From contig NZ_CP103288.1 in the NCBI RefSeq assembly GCF_024758005.1, positions 4,216,001 through 4,280,000 of the forward strand: 64,000 nucleotides of DNA. The letters run 5' to 3'. The DNA is from Pseudarthrobacter sp. NS4 (GTDB taxonomy: Bacteria; Actinomycetota; Actinomycetes; Actinomycetales; Micrococcaceae). Shown here piece by piece: positions 27,456 to 36,704 of this stretch; position 1 is the first letter of the stretch; each line of letters starts with the position of its first letter. The notes below the pieces were generated by a model, which searched no databases, was not told where the DNA came from, and worked only from the letters and a program-made list of their open reading frames with translations. The translations under genes were made by a program, and so were the position numbers.

Positions 27456-27630
27456 GCTGCGCCGTTATCCCTATTACCAGAACCCTAAGGCGAGCCCAAG
27501 GTCGAATTTTTGGCGCACTTGACATAGGTTGGTGCGGTATATGCCGCAGCTCACATCCGTTGGGGGAAGCCCAGGCAGCAGCTTCGGCTGTTCTGGGCAG
27601 AGCGGGGCAGTTAGCCCTCAACCAGAGAGT

Positions 27631-29208
27631 ATGGAACCAATGCAAGCAATACCCATGACTGTCCATGACGAAGTCGGTTGGCTGGCCTCCGTAGAACAAA
27701 CGATCGATGACATATTCCGCCCGATCGCTGAAGTATTTTCGGCCATAGTCTTCTTTCCCATCACCATCGGAGATGTCAGCTTTCCCGCAGTTGTGGCCTG
27801 GCTCATCGCCGCCGGCGTCATCATCAGCATCTATCTCGGCCTGATCCAGTTCCGGGGACTCAAGGTCTCCTATGAAGTGGTGCGGGGGCGCTATTCCACC
27901 AAGAGCGACCCCGGCGAAGTCCCCCACTTCCAGGCTCTCACCTCTGCACTCTCAGGCACTGTCGGCCTCGGCAACATCGCCGGCGTGGGTGCCGCCATGG
28001 CACTCGGCGGCCCCGGTGCCACGTTTTGGATGATCCTGGCCGGGCTGCTCGGCATGGCCACAAAATTCGCGGAATGCACCCTCGGCGTTAAATACCGGCA
28101 GGTGCACGAAGACGGCACCGTCACGGGCGGACCGTTCAAATACCTGCCCATCGCTTTCCAAAAATTCGGCAAGGTGCCGGTAAAGATCCTCACGGGAATC
28201 TTCGCCGTCTCCATCCTGATCTTCGGCATCGCCGGTGGAAACATGTTCCAGGCCAACCAGACCTTCGCCCAGATGCGAAACGTCACCGGCGGCGACGATG
28301 GCTTCCTCGGCACCGCCGGAGCGGCCCTGATCTTCGGCCTCATCCTCGCGGCGCTCGTGGCTGCCGTGATCCTCGGCGGCATGAAGTCCATTGGGGCCAC
28401 TACCAGCAGGCTCGTTCCCGCCATGGCTTTCATCTACGTGGTCGCCTGCCTGTTCGTCATCTTCGTGAACATCGGCCAGGTTCCGGCCGCGTTCGGCGCC
28501 ATCATCGCCGGTGCGTTCAACCCGTCAGGTATGGCCGGCGGCCTCGTGGGCGTCATGATCGTGGGCTTCCAGCGTGCGGCGTTCTCGAACGAAGCAGGCC
28601 TGGGATCAGCTGCGATCGCGCACTCCACGGTCAAGACCCGCCGTCCTGTAAGCGAAGGGTTCGTTGCAATGTTCGAGCCCCTCGTGGACACCGTCATCAT
28701 CTGTACGATGACTGCCTTGGCAATTGTGATCGCGGGCGCCCCCAGCCTGCAGGCAGGTATCGACCAGGTGCAGGCCGGTGAAGGCGCACCTGACGGCGTA
28801 ATCCTCACCTCAGATGCATTCGCGACAGTGCTGCCCTGGTTCCCGCTCGTCCTCGCCTTCGCAGTGGCCCTGTTCGCGTTCTCCACGCTCATCACCTGGT
28901 CCTACTACGGCCTCAAGGCCTGGGAGTACCTTTTCGGGCGCAGCAAGGTTTCCGAAATCTCCTACAAGTGCGTCTTCCTGTTCTTCACTGTCGTCGGTAC
29001 GGTCCTGACCTTCAGCCAGGTGCTGAACTTTGCCGATGCCGCACTCTTCATCTGCGCGTTCATCAACCTGCTCGGCGTGTACCTGCTGATGCCGGTGATC
29101 AAGCGCGAGATGAAGGCTTACCTTGCGGACCGCAAGAGCGGAAAACTGCTGGAGCTTGGAGTCGAGTCCGACGAAGCGGGCTCATCGCGCGTTTCGGGCC
29201 GGGAATGA
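27631..29208 (+). CDS. Alanine/glycine:cation symporter (AGCS family)
   Basis: This 525-residue membrane protein imports alanine or glycine with sodium or protons. It has about eleven hydrophobic segments. TVGLGNIAGVGAAMALGGPGATFWM (residues about 109-133, quoted in part) is the AGCS hallmark, and AFSNEAGLGSAAIAHS (about 322-337) is the second conserved block. The length is typical. ATG 27631 is the most upstream sensible start, with nearby in-frame ATGs at 27640 and 27655. A strong rho-independent terminator follows. The following GntR-asparaginase genes suggest an amino-acid utilisation neighbourhood. Confidence 0.9.
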   Translation: MEPMQAIPMTVHDEVGWLASVEQTIDDIFRPIAEVFSAIVFFPITIGDVSFPAVVAWLIAAGVIISIYLGLIQFRGLKVSYEVVRGRYSTKSDPGEVPHFQALTSALSGTVGLGNIAGVGAAMALGGPGATFWMILAGLLGMATKFAECTLGVKYRQVHEDGTVTGGPFKYLPIAFQKFGKVPVKILTGIFAVSILIFGIAGGNMFQANQTFAQMRNVTGGDDGFLGTAGAALIFGLILAALVAAVILGGMKSIGATTSRLVPAMAFIYVVACLFVIFVNIGQVPAAFGAIIAGAFNPSGMAGGLVGVMIVGFQRAAFSNEAGLGSAAIAHSTVKTRRPVSEGFVAMFEPLVDTVIICTMTALAIVIAGAPSLQAGIDQVQAGEGAPDGVILTSDAFATVLPWFPLVLAFAVALFAFSTLITWSYYGLKAWEYLFGRSKVSEISYKCVFLFFTVVGTVLTFSQVLNFADAALFICAFINLLGVYLLMPVIKREMKAYLADRKSGKLLELGVESDEAGSSRVSGRE

Positions 29209-29257
29209 GCCGGTAGAACGTGGCAGCTTCAGGAGCGTAGCTCCGAAGGACCAACCA

Positions 29258-29290
29258 GGGAGGCTGGCACCGTTTCGGTGCCAGCCTCCC
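29258..29290 (+). terminator. Rho-independent terminator of the AGCS gene
   Basis: A perfect 15-bp stem (29258-29272 with 29276-29290) closes a three-base TTT loop and is followed by TTGTTTT. It separates the symporter gene from the GntR-type regulator. Confidence 0.92.
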
Positions 29291-29308
29291 TTGTTTTAAC
29301 TACGCATT

Positions 29309-29337
29309 TTGACAGTGCCTGTGACCCCTGCGATCTT
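29309..29337 (+). promoter_or_regulatory. Promoter of the FadR-type regulator gene
   Basis: TTGACA (29309-29314) is followed after 17 bases by GATCTT (29332-29337), which ends six bases before the GTG at 29344. A perfect -35 box and a weak -10 box imply a leaderless transcript. Confidence 0.5.
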
Positions 29338-29343
29338 TAAAGC

Positions 29344-30051
29344 GTGAACCTGTCAGACAGCCGGACAGCAGGACAGCCTGCAACCCTTCCGCTCGCCCGG
29401 CTTAGTGCTGCCGAGGCCGTTTTCAATGCTATCCGCGGGGACATCGAGTCCGGGGCTGTCGCAGTGGGCAGCAAGCTCAGCTCCGAGGCCACCCTTTCCC
29501 AGCAGTACGGTGTCAGCCGGTCGGTGATCCGTGAGGCCCTCAGGTCCTGCACGGCGCTGGGTTTGACGGTTACCAAGACAGGCAGGGGCACGTTCGTCGT
29601 GGCCAGCAAAGTGGCCAACGACCTCACGTTGGGCCAATACTCCGCCCGGGATCTCACCGAGGCCCGCCCGCACATCGAGGTCCCAGCCGCAGGGTTGGCC
29701 GCCGAGCGGCGTACAGACGAAGAGCTGGAGAGTCTGCGCCACATCATGGCCGCGATGGCGGACGAGACAGACCTGGAATCCTGGGTGGCACTGGACTCCA
29801 GCTTCCATGCAGCCATCGCCCAGGCCAGCGGAAACAAGGTGTTCGCCAGCGTGGTGGCGGACATCCGCGGTGCCTTGGCGAACCAGTCGGAAACCCTGAA
29901 CATGGTGGCAGACCGGCAGCACGCCTCCGACGTTGAACACCAGCAGATCCTTGCCGCCATCGAGGCCGGCTCAGCGGAAGATGCCCGCGCAGCCATGGCC
30001 CATCACCTGCAGGCCGTGGGCGCGGCCCTCTACTCCATCCTGAACAAGTAA
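29344..30051 (+). CDS. FadR-subfamily GntR transcriptional regulator
   Basis: This 235-residue repressor has an N-terminal winged helix (about 20-90) with SEATLSQQYGVSRSVIREAL as the helix-turn-helix. The C-terminal all-helical FCD ligand-binding domain (about 100-225) contains the metal-binding pattern D...H (DSSFHAAIAQ) and H residues near AMAHHLQ. The first two genes downstream are an asparaginase and an aspartate ammonia-lyase fragment, so an amino- or dicarboxylic-acid ligand is likely (inference). The start is GTG, with a promoter placing the transcript start at or near it. Confidence 0.88.
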   Translation: MNLSDSRTAGQPATLPLARLSAAEAVFNAIRGDIESGAVAVGSKLSSEATLSQQYGVSRSVIREALRSCTALGLTVTKTGRGTFVVASKVANDLTLGQYSARDLTEARPHIEVPAAGLAAERRTDEELESLRHIMAAMADETDLESWVALDSSFHAAIAQASGNKVFASVVADIRGALANQSETLNMVADRQHASDVEHQQILAAIEAGSAEDARAAMAHHLQAVGAALYSILNK

Positions 30052-30078
30052 CGCCCGCACGCAACCTCCAAGGAACGT

Positions 30079-31104
30079 ATGCTCTCCCCTGCACTTTCTG
30101 CTGCCCATACTGCTGCAATGCTCCCGCAGCACCAGCCCCTGGTGGTGGCCATCCGCGACGGCCTGGTGGAAAGCGTCCACTACGGGTCTGCCATCGCCCT
30201 CGCAGCGGATGGCTCAACAGTGGCATCTGCAGGCGATCCGCTGGCGGCCTTCTACCCCCGGTCCTCGCTTAAGCCACTCCAGGCAGTGGCCATGGTGCGC
30301 GCCGGCCTCGAACTGCCGGCTGATCTCCTCGCCCTGGCCGCTGCGAGCCACTCGGGCGGCGCAAAGCACCGCCAGGGAGCCCTGCGGATCCTCGAACAGC
30401 ACGGCCTTGGCGTCAGCGACTTCGGCAACAGCAAGGACCTCCCCTACGGCGTGAACGAGCGGGAGGACTGGCTGCGAAACGGAGGCCGCTCCACCCACCT
30501 CACCCAGAACTGCTCGGGCAAGCACGCCGCCATGGCTGCGACCTGCACCATCAACGGCTGGCCGGTCAAAGGCTACCTGGAGCCCTCACACCCGCTGCAG
30601 CAGCTGGTCGCCCGGACGGTCACCGAACTGACCGGTGAGGAACCACTCGCCCTCAGCACCGACGGCTGCGGAACGCCCCTGTTTGCCCTGACGCTGCCGG
30701 GCATGGCCCGCGCCTTCGGAGTTATCGCCCGCGCCGCCGCGCTCGACGACGGCAGTGCGGAAGCCGCCGTCGGACGCGCCATGCGGCAGCACCCGGACAT
30801 GGTGGCCGGGGAGGCCCGCGACGTCACCGAACTGATGCGCCTCCTCCCGGGCGCCGTCGCAAAGGACGGCTTCGAAGGCGTCCAGCTGGCAGGCCTGCCA
30901 GACGGCGGCGCCGTGGCCGTCAAAATTTCCGACGGCGGCGACCGTGCCCGGATGCCCGCCACCGCCAGGCTGCTGAAGGCGCTCGGCGTCGACACCGGTC
31001 CCCTGGCCGGTATCGCAACTGCGCCGGTGCTCGGTGGGGGCCACCAGGTCGGCGTACTCCAAGCCACTGATTTTCTGTCCACACCCGTCAATGAAGCCCC
31101 GTAA
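30079..31104 (+). CDS. Asparaginase (rhizobial AnsA / asparaginase II-like family)
   Basis: This 341-residue enzyme belongs to the asparaginase II family (PF06089 type), which hydrolyses L-asparagine to aspartate and ammonia. It is unrelated in fold to E. coli AnsA/AnsB. The signature PRSSLKPLQA (about 56-65) carries the conserved serine and lysine; ASHSGGAKH, NCSGKHAAM and STDGCGTPLFAL are other family blocks. AAGGA lies four bases before the ATG. It is 27 bases downstream of the FadR-type gene and seven bases upstream of the aspA fragment. An intact aspartase would convert its product to fumarate, but that step is broken here. Confidence 0.88.
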   Translation: MLSPALSAAHTAAMLPQHQPLVVAIRDGLVESVHYGSAIALAADGSTVASAGDPLAAFYPRSSLKPLQAVAMVRAGLELPADLLALAAASHSGGAKHRQGALRILEQHGLGVSDFGNSKDLPYGVNEREDWLRNGGRSTHLTQNCSGKHAAMAATCTINGWPVKGYLEPSHPLQQLVARTVTELTGEEPLALSTDGCGTPLFALTLPGMARAFGVIARAAALDDGSAEAAVGRAMRQHPDMVAGEARDVTELMRLLPGAVAKDGFEGVQLAGLPDGGAVAVKISDGGDRARMPATARLLKALGVDTGPLAGIATAPVLGGGHQVGVLQATDFLSTPVNEAP

Positions 31105-31110
31105 GGACCC

Positions 31111-31470
31111 ATGACTATCATCGAAACCGCAGCGGACGCCACATCCGCTCCGACCACCAGGTCCGAGCACGAGCTGCTCGGCGACCGGGACGTCCCCGCT
31201 TCCGCCTACTGGGGCGTGCACACGCTCCGGGCCGTGGAAAACTTTCCCATCACGGGCCAGAAGCTGTCCTCGAATATGCACCTGGTCCGGGGCCTCGCGG
31301 CGGTCAAGCTTGCAGCTGCCCGGACGAACCGGGAACTCGGGCTGTTGGACGCGGAACGCTCAGGCGCCATCGAACAGGCATGCCAGGACGTCCTGGACGG
31401 CCGGCTCGCCCGACGGCGGCACCCAGGGTTCTGGAGGTACAGAACCCTGGGTGCCGCCGTCGGGTTTTAA
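31111..31470 (+). pseudogene. aspA: Aspartate ammonia-lyase, truncated after about 98 residues
   Basis: The first 98 codons match the N-terminus of aspartase: EHELLGDRDVPASAYWGVHT and LRAVENFPITGQ align with the E. coli AspA segment [20 protein letters not shown]. Homology stops at about CQDVLDGRL. The last 20 codons are read from the stem of the terminator at 31409-31464 and end in TAA. A full AspA has about 470-500 residues, so the catalytic segments, including the GSSxMPxKxNP loop, are missing. The remainder is absent from the window. A deletion joining the 5' end to the original terminator fits best; an assembly error is possible. Confidence 0.85.
31409..31464 (+). terminator. 25-bp perfect-stem rho-independent terminator
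   Basis: Positions 31409-31433 and 31440-31464 are perfect reverse complements of 25 bp with a six-base loop (GAGGTA), followed by TTTT. It terminates the regulator-asparaginase-aspA transcript. The open frame of the aspA fragment runs through both arms. Confidence 0.92.
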
Positions 31471-33342
31471 CTATCGGTGTTGGCACCGGCAGGGCGCTTC
31501 AACAACCATTGCCGAACCGCCCCCGCGCCTGGCGGGTTCGGCGGCGGCGACGGTACTTCCGTCCGGAAGGAACTCAATAGCGGTGGCGGCTCCGATTTCT
31601 GCTGCTGACGTGCCGGGCTCACCCGCAGCGGCGAGAGTGTGCCCGAACCGCGATGTAAGGGCTGTCCCGTACGCATCGATGAAGGCCTGCTCGGCCGTCA
31701 CGTTTGCAGTGTTGCGCTGGGCAGCGCGGGGGGCGGCCAATGCGTCTTCGATCTTCATTTCGAGGTCGATCCGGTTGATGACCGTCTGCAGCACCGTGGT
31801 GATGATGGTTGAGCCGCCGGGCGATCCCAGGGCAAGGAAGGGTTCGTCATCCTTCAGCACGATGGTGGGTGACATTGACGAGCGCGGCCGCTTACCCGGT
31901 TCGATGCGGTTGGGGTCGGTTTCGCTATAGACAGGACTGAAATCCGTGAGTTCGTTGTTCAGGATGAAGCCTCGGCCGGGAACAACGATGCCGGACCCGC
32001 CGGTCTGCTCGATGGTGAGGGTGTATTCCACCACGTTGCCCCACTTGTCCGAGACCGTGAGGTTGGTGGTGTTGATGTTCTCGGTGTCCGCTTCATCGGC
32101 GAGAGCCGCGGGCTCTACCGGGCAGGCACCGTCGTACTTGGCCACGTCACCGGCCGGTACGGGCTTTGCTGCCGCGCGCATCGGGTCCAGTTCACAGGCC
32201 CGCTCCTTGCCAAAGACGGGGTCCAGGAGTTCTTCGGTTGGAACGTCCACAAACGCCGGGTCGCCCACGTACTTGCCCCGGTCGGCAAACGCGAGCGCGC
32301 TTGCCTCAAGGTAGTGGTGCAGGGCGCCTGCCTGGTCACCTGCCTTGGCCAGGGATTTCAGGTCGAAGACCTCCAGGATGTTCAACGCCTCGCCCACGGT
32401 GGTGCCGCCGCTGCTGGAGGGCGCCATGCCATAGACGTCATAGCCGCGGTAGTTCACGTGGGTGGGGTCCTGGTCCAGAGCTTCGTAGTCATCCAGATCG
32501 TCAACAGTCATAACACCCGCAGGCCCCGGCAGCACCTTGGGATCAGGGGAGGAGGGCGCGTTCCTGACGGTGGACACTATCTCCTCGGCCAATTCGCCCT
32601 CGTAGAAAGCGTCCATGCCGTGCTTCCCCAAGAGCTCGTATGTCCCGGCAATATCCTCGTTGGTGAAGATCGACCCAACAGCGGGCGCATCGTTGTCCGG
32701 TCCTGGCAGGAACAGCTTCCTTGTTGCTTCGAACGGCAGGAAGCGGTCCTTGTTCTCAAGCGTCTGCTGGCGGAACGTCCCATCAACCACAAAGCCCTTC
32801 CCGGCAACCTCGATCGCCGGTTCCAGCGTTTCGGCGAGGCTCATGCTGCCCCAGCGCTCCAAGGCCCTCTCCCACGTGGCCGGGGTGCCCGGCACGCCCA
32901 CCGAGATTCCGCTCGTGGCCTGCTTCCTGAAGGGAAAAGGTTCACCGGTAGCCGGATCGATAAAGGCATCTGCAGGCATTGCGGCGGGCGCTGTTTCGCG
33001 GCCGTCGATGGTGCTCACTTCCTCCGTTTCTGCATCGTAGTACACGAAGTAGCCGCCGCCACCGATGCCGGCACTGTACGGTTCGGTCACTCCAAGAGTG
33101 GCGGCAGCGGCTACGGCTGCATCCACGGCGTTGCCGCCCTTGCGGAGGACTTCGATGGCCGCAGCGGATGCATCAACGTCAACAGTGCTGACCGCACCGC
33201 CACGCCCTGCAGCCGTGGGCTCCTTGTTGACGTGCCGGTCGTCAGTGCTGTGGGCAGACGCGGGGCTGGTAATTGCACCGGTGGTCACGCTCATCGCCAG
33301 TGCTGCCGTAACGGCAGCGCACCGGCGTCCCAGATGTGGCAT
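31471..33342 (-). CDS. ggt: Gamma-glutamyltransferase
   Basis: This 623-residue secreted enzyme cleaves gamma-glutamyl bonds of glutathione and related peptides. A signal peptide (about 1-30, ending near ASA) is visible. The precursor is self-processed before the catalytic threonine T425 in NTTNLTVSDKWGN. Other conserved blocks are RGGAVSTVDVDAS, GGNAVDAAVAAAATLGV near the N-terminus and LGSPGGSTI in the small subunit. ATG 33342 has AGGAG five to seven bases upstream and gives a proper signal peptide; an earlier in-frame start adds 12 residues. It converges with the aspA fragment with abutting stop codons. Confidence 0.93.
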   Translation of the reverse strand: MPHLGRRCAAVTAALAMSVTTGAITSPASAHSTDDRHVNKEPTAAGRGGAVSTVDVDASAAAIEVLRKGGNAVDAAVAAAATLGVTEPYSAGIGGGGYFVYYDAETEEVSTIDGRETAPAAMPADAFIDPATGEPFPFRKQATSGISVGVPGTPATWERALERWGSMSLAETLEPAIEVAGKGFVVDGTFRQQTLENKDRFLPFEATRKLFLPGPDNDAPAVGSIFTNEDIAGTYELLGKHGMDAFYEGELAEEIVSTVRNAPSSPDPKVLPGPAGVMTVDDLDDYEALDQDPTHVNYRGYDVYGMAPSSSGGTTVGEALNILEVFDLKSLAKAGDQAGALHHYLEASALAFADRGKYVGDPAFVDVPTEELLDPVFGKERACELDPMRAAAKPVPAGDVAKYDGACPVEPAALADEADTENINTTNLTVSDKWGNVVEYTLTIEQTGGSGIVVPGRGFILNNELTDFSPVYSETDPNRIEPGKRPRSSMSPTIVLKDDEPFLALGSPGGSTIITTVLQTVINRIDLEMKIEDALAAPRAAQRNTANVTAEQAFIDAYGTALTSRFGHTLAAAGEPGTSAAEIGAATAIEFLPDGSTVAAAEPARRGGGSAMVVEAPCRCQHR

Positions 33343-33530
33343 GGTGGCTCCTATGCGGGTTTGAGTGAGGTGGGCCACACACTACTCCTCGGGCAGGGGA
33401 CACTCAACGGACCCGCCTACCCTGAAAGCGGGCCGGCCTACCCTGAATCGGCAGCCTGAAAGCGATCAGGGCAACTGCACCAAACGCCGGGCCGAAACTT
33501 CCCCAGGACGACAGGAAAACGAGGCACCAC

Positions 33531-34475
33531 ATGTCCAGATCCAGACTCGCCATTGTTGGAGCCGGGAGCGTGGGAACGTCCCTGGCCTATGCCGCAATGA
33601 TCCGCGGCTCGGCCAGCGACATCGCCCTTTTCGATGTCAATGCCACCAAGGCTGAAGCCGAGGCCCTGGACCTTGCGCACGGCACCCAGTTCGCTGCCGC
33701 CGCCTCCGTAACGGGCGGTGGCGACATCGGGGTGACGGAGGGGGCCGACGTCGTCGTGATTACCGCCGGAGCAAAGCAGGCCCCGGGACAGACACGGCTG
33801 GATCTCGCCGGCACCAACGTCCGCATCCTCGAACAGCTCATGCCGCAGTTGCTCCATTGTTCCCCGGACGCGGTCTACGTCCTGGTCACCAATCCCTGTG
33901 ACGTGCTCACAGTTGCAGCGCAGAAGATCTCCGGGCTGCCTGCAGGGCGGGTATTTTCCTCCGGCACGGTCCTCGATACGTCCCGGTTGCGCTGGCTGCT
34001 CGCCAGCCGGGCCCACGTCGCCGTGGCCAGCGTCCACGCCAGCATGGTGGGTGAGCATGGTGATACGGAATTTCCCGTGTGGTCCGGCGCCACCATTGGG
34101 CCCGTTCCCATCCGGGACTGGAAAGTAGGCGGGGAACGCGTCTTTACCTCCGAATATCTTGCAGAAGCAGCCCGTGAAGTGACGCAGGCGGCCTACAAGG
34201 TCATCGCCGGCAAGGGAGCAACCAATTACGCCATTGGCCTGGCCGGCGCGCGCATCGTGGAAGCCCTGCTCCGCGACGAAAGCGCGGTCCTTCCGGTCTC
34301 CACCGTCCTCGACGGACAGTACGGGATTTCGGGCGTCGCCCTCTCCCTGCCCAGCATCGTCGTCCGCGGCGGTGTGGCTGGCGTTCTCGAAACACCGATG
34401 GACGACGATGAACTCGCGGCCCTGCGGCATTCCGCAGACACGCTCCGGAGGACGCTGGGCATCCTGGGCATCTAG
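33531..34475 (+). CDS. ldh: L-lactate dehydrogenase
   Basis: This 314-residue NAD-dependent enzyme interconverts pyruvate and L-lactate. The Rossmann loop is VGAGSVGTS (9-17). [12 protein letters not shown] (81-92) is the mobile substrate loop with a glutamine at the specificity position, which favours lactate over malate. VTNPCDVLT (119-127) and the catalytic histidine H176 in GEHGDTEFP complete the active site. GAGG lies six bases before the ATG. It is probably monocistronic and divergent from ggt. Confidence 0.93.
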   Translation: MSRSRLAIVGAGSVGTSLAYAAMIRGSASDIALFDVNATKAEAEALDLAHGTQFAAAASVTGGGDIGVTEGADVVVITAGAKQAPGQTRLDLAGTNVRILEQLMPQLLHCSPDAVYVLVTNPCDVLTVAAQKISGLPAGRVFSSGTVLDTSRLRWLLASRAHVAVASVHASMVGEHGDTEFPVWSGATIGPVPIRDWKVGGERVFTSEYLAEAAREVTQAAYKVIAGKGATNYAIGLAGARIVEALLRDESAVLPVSTVLDGQYGISGVALSLPSIVVRGGVAGVLETPMDDDELAALRHSADTLRRTLGILGI

Positions 34476-34605
34476 CGGCATGGTTCCGCCGTAACGCACC
34501 GCGTCATGCAACGCCCCCGCAACCCCGGGCAGAGCCCGTTCAGCATATGCTCACGGCAGAGAAGTTCACGCTGGCTCAACGACGAACCACCACAGGAGTA
34601 ACGCT

Positions 34606-35922
34606 ATGACCAACTGGCGGATCAGGGATTTCCACTCGGCGGACCTGGACGGGATCCTGCACCTCTGGGAGACCTTGAAAGCGACCAATGTGGAACCCGT
34701 CTATGCCCTTTCCGAGGTGCTGGCGTCCTGTGAAAAGGACCACGCCGTCGTCGCCGTGCAGGGCGAGCAGGTGGTGGGCGCCGCCGTCGGACGCGCCGCG
34801 CACGACCAGGGCTGGATCGTCTTCCTGGCCACCCTGCCCGAATACCGCGGCCGCGGGATCGGCACCTCGCTGCTTGCCGCCGTCGAAAACCGCATGGCTC
34901 CGCACGGGCTGAACAAGCTCTCTGCACTGATGCCGGAATCGGAGACCCGGGTGGAGCCCTTCCTGGGCCGCGGTTTCGCGTTGAAGAAAAACCTCCGCTA
35001 CTTCGAACGGACCATCCCCGTCCAGCGCCAGGAACTCGGCGCACTCGGCCAGCTGGGCGGACGCGTCCTGGCCCGGGACCTCTGGGAGAACGTCGCCGGC
35101 ATGCGCAAGGAAAAGGAACTGCTGGAACGCCGCCTGGTCCTCCCGCTCGCCGAAGCCGACCTTGCTGACGAATTCGGCGTCGTGCCGCCGCGGGCAGTCG
35201 TCCTTTTCGGCCCGCCCGGTACCGGCAAAACCACCTTCGCCAAAGCCATCGCCTCCCGCCTTGAATGGCCCTTCGTCGAAGTGTTTCCGTCCCGGCTGGC
35301 CGCCGACCCCCAAGGCCTGGCCGGCGCTTTGCGCGAGACCTTCCTGGAGATCGCCGAACTGGAACACGCTGTGGTGTTCATCGACGAGGTGGAGGAAATA
35401 GCCTCACAGCGCTCGGGTGAACCGCCCTCGCCGCTGCAGGGCGTCACCAACGAGCTCCTCAAGATCATCCCGGCCTTCCGCGAACAGCCTGGCCGCCTGC
35501 TGGTCTGCGCCACCAACTTCATCCGGGCGCTGGACTCTGCGTTCCTGCGGCATGGGCGCTTCGACTACGTCATCCCCATCGGCCTGCCGGACCGGCAGGC
35601 GCGCGAAGCCATGTGGCAGCGGTTCATCCCCGCACCCGTGGTGGACGACGTGGATGTTGACCTCCTGGTGGAACGCACCCAGGGCTTCTCGCCCGCCGAC
35701 ATCGAGTACGCCGCCCGCAGCGCCTCCCAGCGGGCCCTGGAAAAAGCAGTGTACGACGACGGCGGGCTGGCCTCCGGAGGGCAGCTTTCCGTCCGTGAGG
35801 CGGTCCGCAAGGGGCCCTCCACCCAGGACTACCTCGACGCCATCGCCGACACACGCACCACCGTCAGTGAAGAGGTCCATCGGGAATTCCTGGAAGACAT
35901 CGACGCCCTGGGGCGTGTGTAG
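34606..35922 (+). CDS. GNAT acetyltransferase - AAA+ ATPase fusion protein
   Basis: This 438-residue protein joins two domains rarely found together. Residues 1-140 are a GNAT N-acetyltransferase with the acetyl-CoA loop YRGRGIGTS (80-88). A helical linker leads to an AAA+ ATPase: Walker A GPPGTGKTT (202-210), Walker B VVFIDEVEE (256-264), sensor-1 N304, arginine-finger candidates R315 and R318, and sensor-2 GFSPADIEYAAR (360-371). The AAA part is like FtsH/ARC without a protease. AGGAG lies seven bases before the ATG. An ATP-driven remodeller that acetylates its client is one reading (inference). Confidence 0.85.
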   Translation: MTNWRIRDFHSADLDGILHLWETLKATNVEPVYALSEVLASCEKDHAVVAVQGEQVVGAAVGRAAHDQGWIVFLATLPEYRGRGIGTSLLAAVENRMAPHGLNKLSALMPESETRVEPFLGRGFALKKNLRYFERTIPVQRQELGALGQLGGRVLARDLWENVAGMRKEKELLERRLVLPLAEADLADEFGVVPPRAVVLFGPPGTGKTTFAKAIASRLEWPFVEVFPSRLAADPQGLAGALRETFLEIAELEHAVVFIDEVEEIASQRSGEPPSPLQGVTNELLKIIPAFREQPGRLLVCATNFIRALDSAFLRHGRFDYVIPIGLPDRQAREAMWQRFIPAPVVDDVDVDLLVERTQGFSPADIEYAARSASQRALEKAVYDDGGLASGGQLSVREAVRKGPSTQDYLDAIADTRTTVSEEVHREFLEDIDALGRV

Positions 35923-36014
35923 GGGCGGACTTCATCCCGGACATCGTCCTGGGTAAGTGCCTCTCCGGTCCTGTCGAGACCTGCGGCCATCGTGTGGCCG
36001 GCTGGAAGCCGAGA

Positions 36015-36662
36015 CTACTGGGCCCCGCCCGTCCCAGCGTTGGGTCCCGCCTCACTTGCGCCATCCGGCTCCCCATAGGACAGGTTCTCGTAGTCCGTCG
36101 TGTCTTCTTCATCCAGCTGGTCGTCGAGTTCCTCCAACAGCCATGGGTTCACCCGCGCGAGGATCTTCCGGACCTCCTCCACCTCTACGGCGGCATAGAG
36201 TACGGGACGGGCATCCCGGTACTTCGTGACCGGCGGCTTGTCCGGCCATTTCCCGGCCAGCGCCTGAACGCGTTCGGGCAGCGAGTTATGGGCGTTGTCA
36301 GCAATCTTGACCAGGGCGGCGTCGTGGTCCTGTGAAATGTCCCGGATGACGGCCGCATAGTCGTCAGGGTTTTCGTGGAGCCTGCTGGTGACCCGCTCGA
36401 TGATCCGCACAGCGCGCTCGGACACACCCATCTCCAGCAACGCCTGGCGTGTCATGGGGGTGTCCTCGGCAACATCGTGCAGGTACCCGGCGATGCGGAT
36501 GTCGTCGTCGAAATCCGCGAGGGCGTCACCAACGGCGAGGACATGGTCCTTGTAGGGACGCTTGAGCTTGTCCTTCTGCCGGTTGTGGGCCACCTCCGCC
36601 AGGACCTTCGCGGTCTCGACGGTGAAAGCGGGCGTGGACTGGTGCTCAGCGTGGTTTGGCAT
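36015..36662 (-). CDS. HD-domain phosphohydrolase (RelA/SpoT-like)
   Basis: This 215-residue protein has an HD domain (about 10-150) with the metal ligands H40 (YKDH), H62-D63 (LHDVAEDT) and a later aspartate in VKIADNAHN. The pattern resembles the hydrolase half of RelA/SpoT and the short Mesh1-like (p)ppGpp hydrolases. No synthetase or TGS domain follows. The C-terminal 45 residues are acidic. TAGGCT lies six bases before the ATG, so it is probably leaderless. It lies downstream of the small HTH gene on the same strand, 42 bases after it. Nucleotide specificity is not certain. Confidence 0.8.
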   Translation of the reverse strand: MPNHAEHQSTPAFTVETAKVLAEVAHNRQKDKLKRPYKDHVLAVGDALADFDDDIRIAGYLHDVAEDTPMTRQALLEMGVSERAVRIIERVTSRLHENPDDYAAVIRDISQDHDAALVKIADNAHNSLPERVQALAGKWPDKPPVTKYRDARPVLYAAVEVEEVRKILARVNPWLLEELDDQLDEEDTTDYENLSYGEPDGASEAGPNAGTGGAQ

Positions 36663-36668
36663 GCCCCC

Positions 36669-36674
36669 AGCCTA
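36669..36674 (-). promoter_or_regulatory. -10 box of a leaderless promoter for the HD-domain gene
   Basis: TAGGCT on the minus strand ends six bases before ATG 36662. It lies between the small HTH gene and the HD gene, giving the latter its own promoter. Confidence 0.5.
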
Positions 36675-36704
36675 GGCTTTAACGGCGCTTCTGTTTGAGG
36701 CGGC

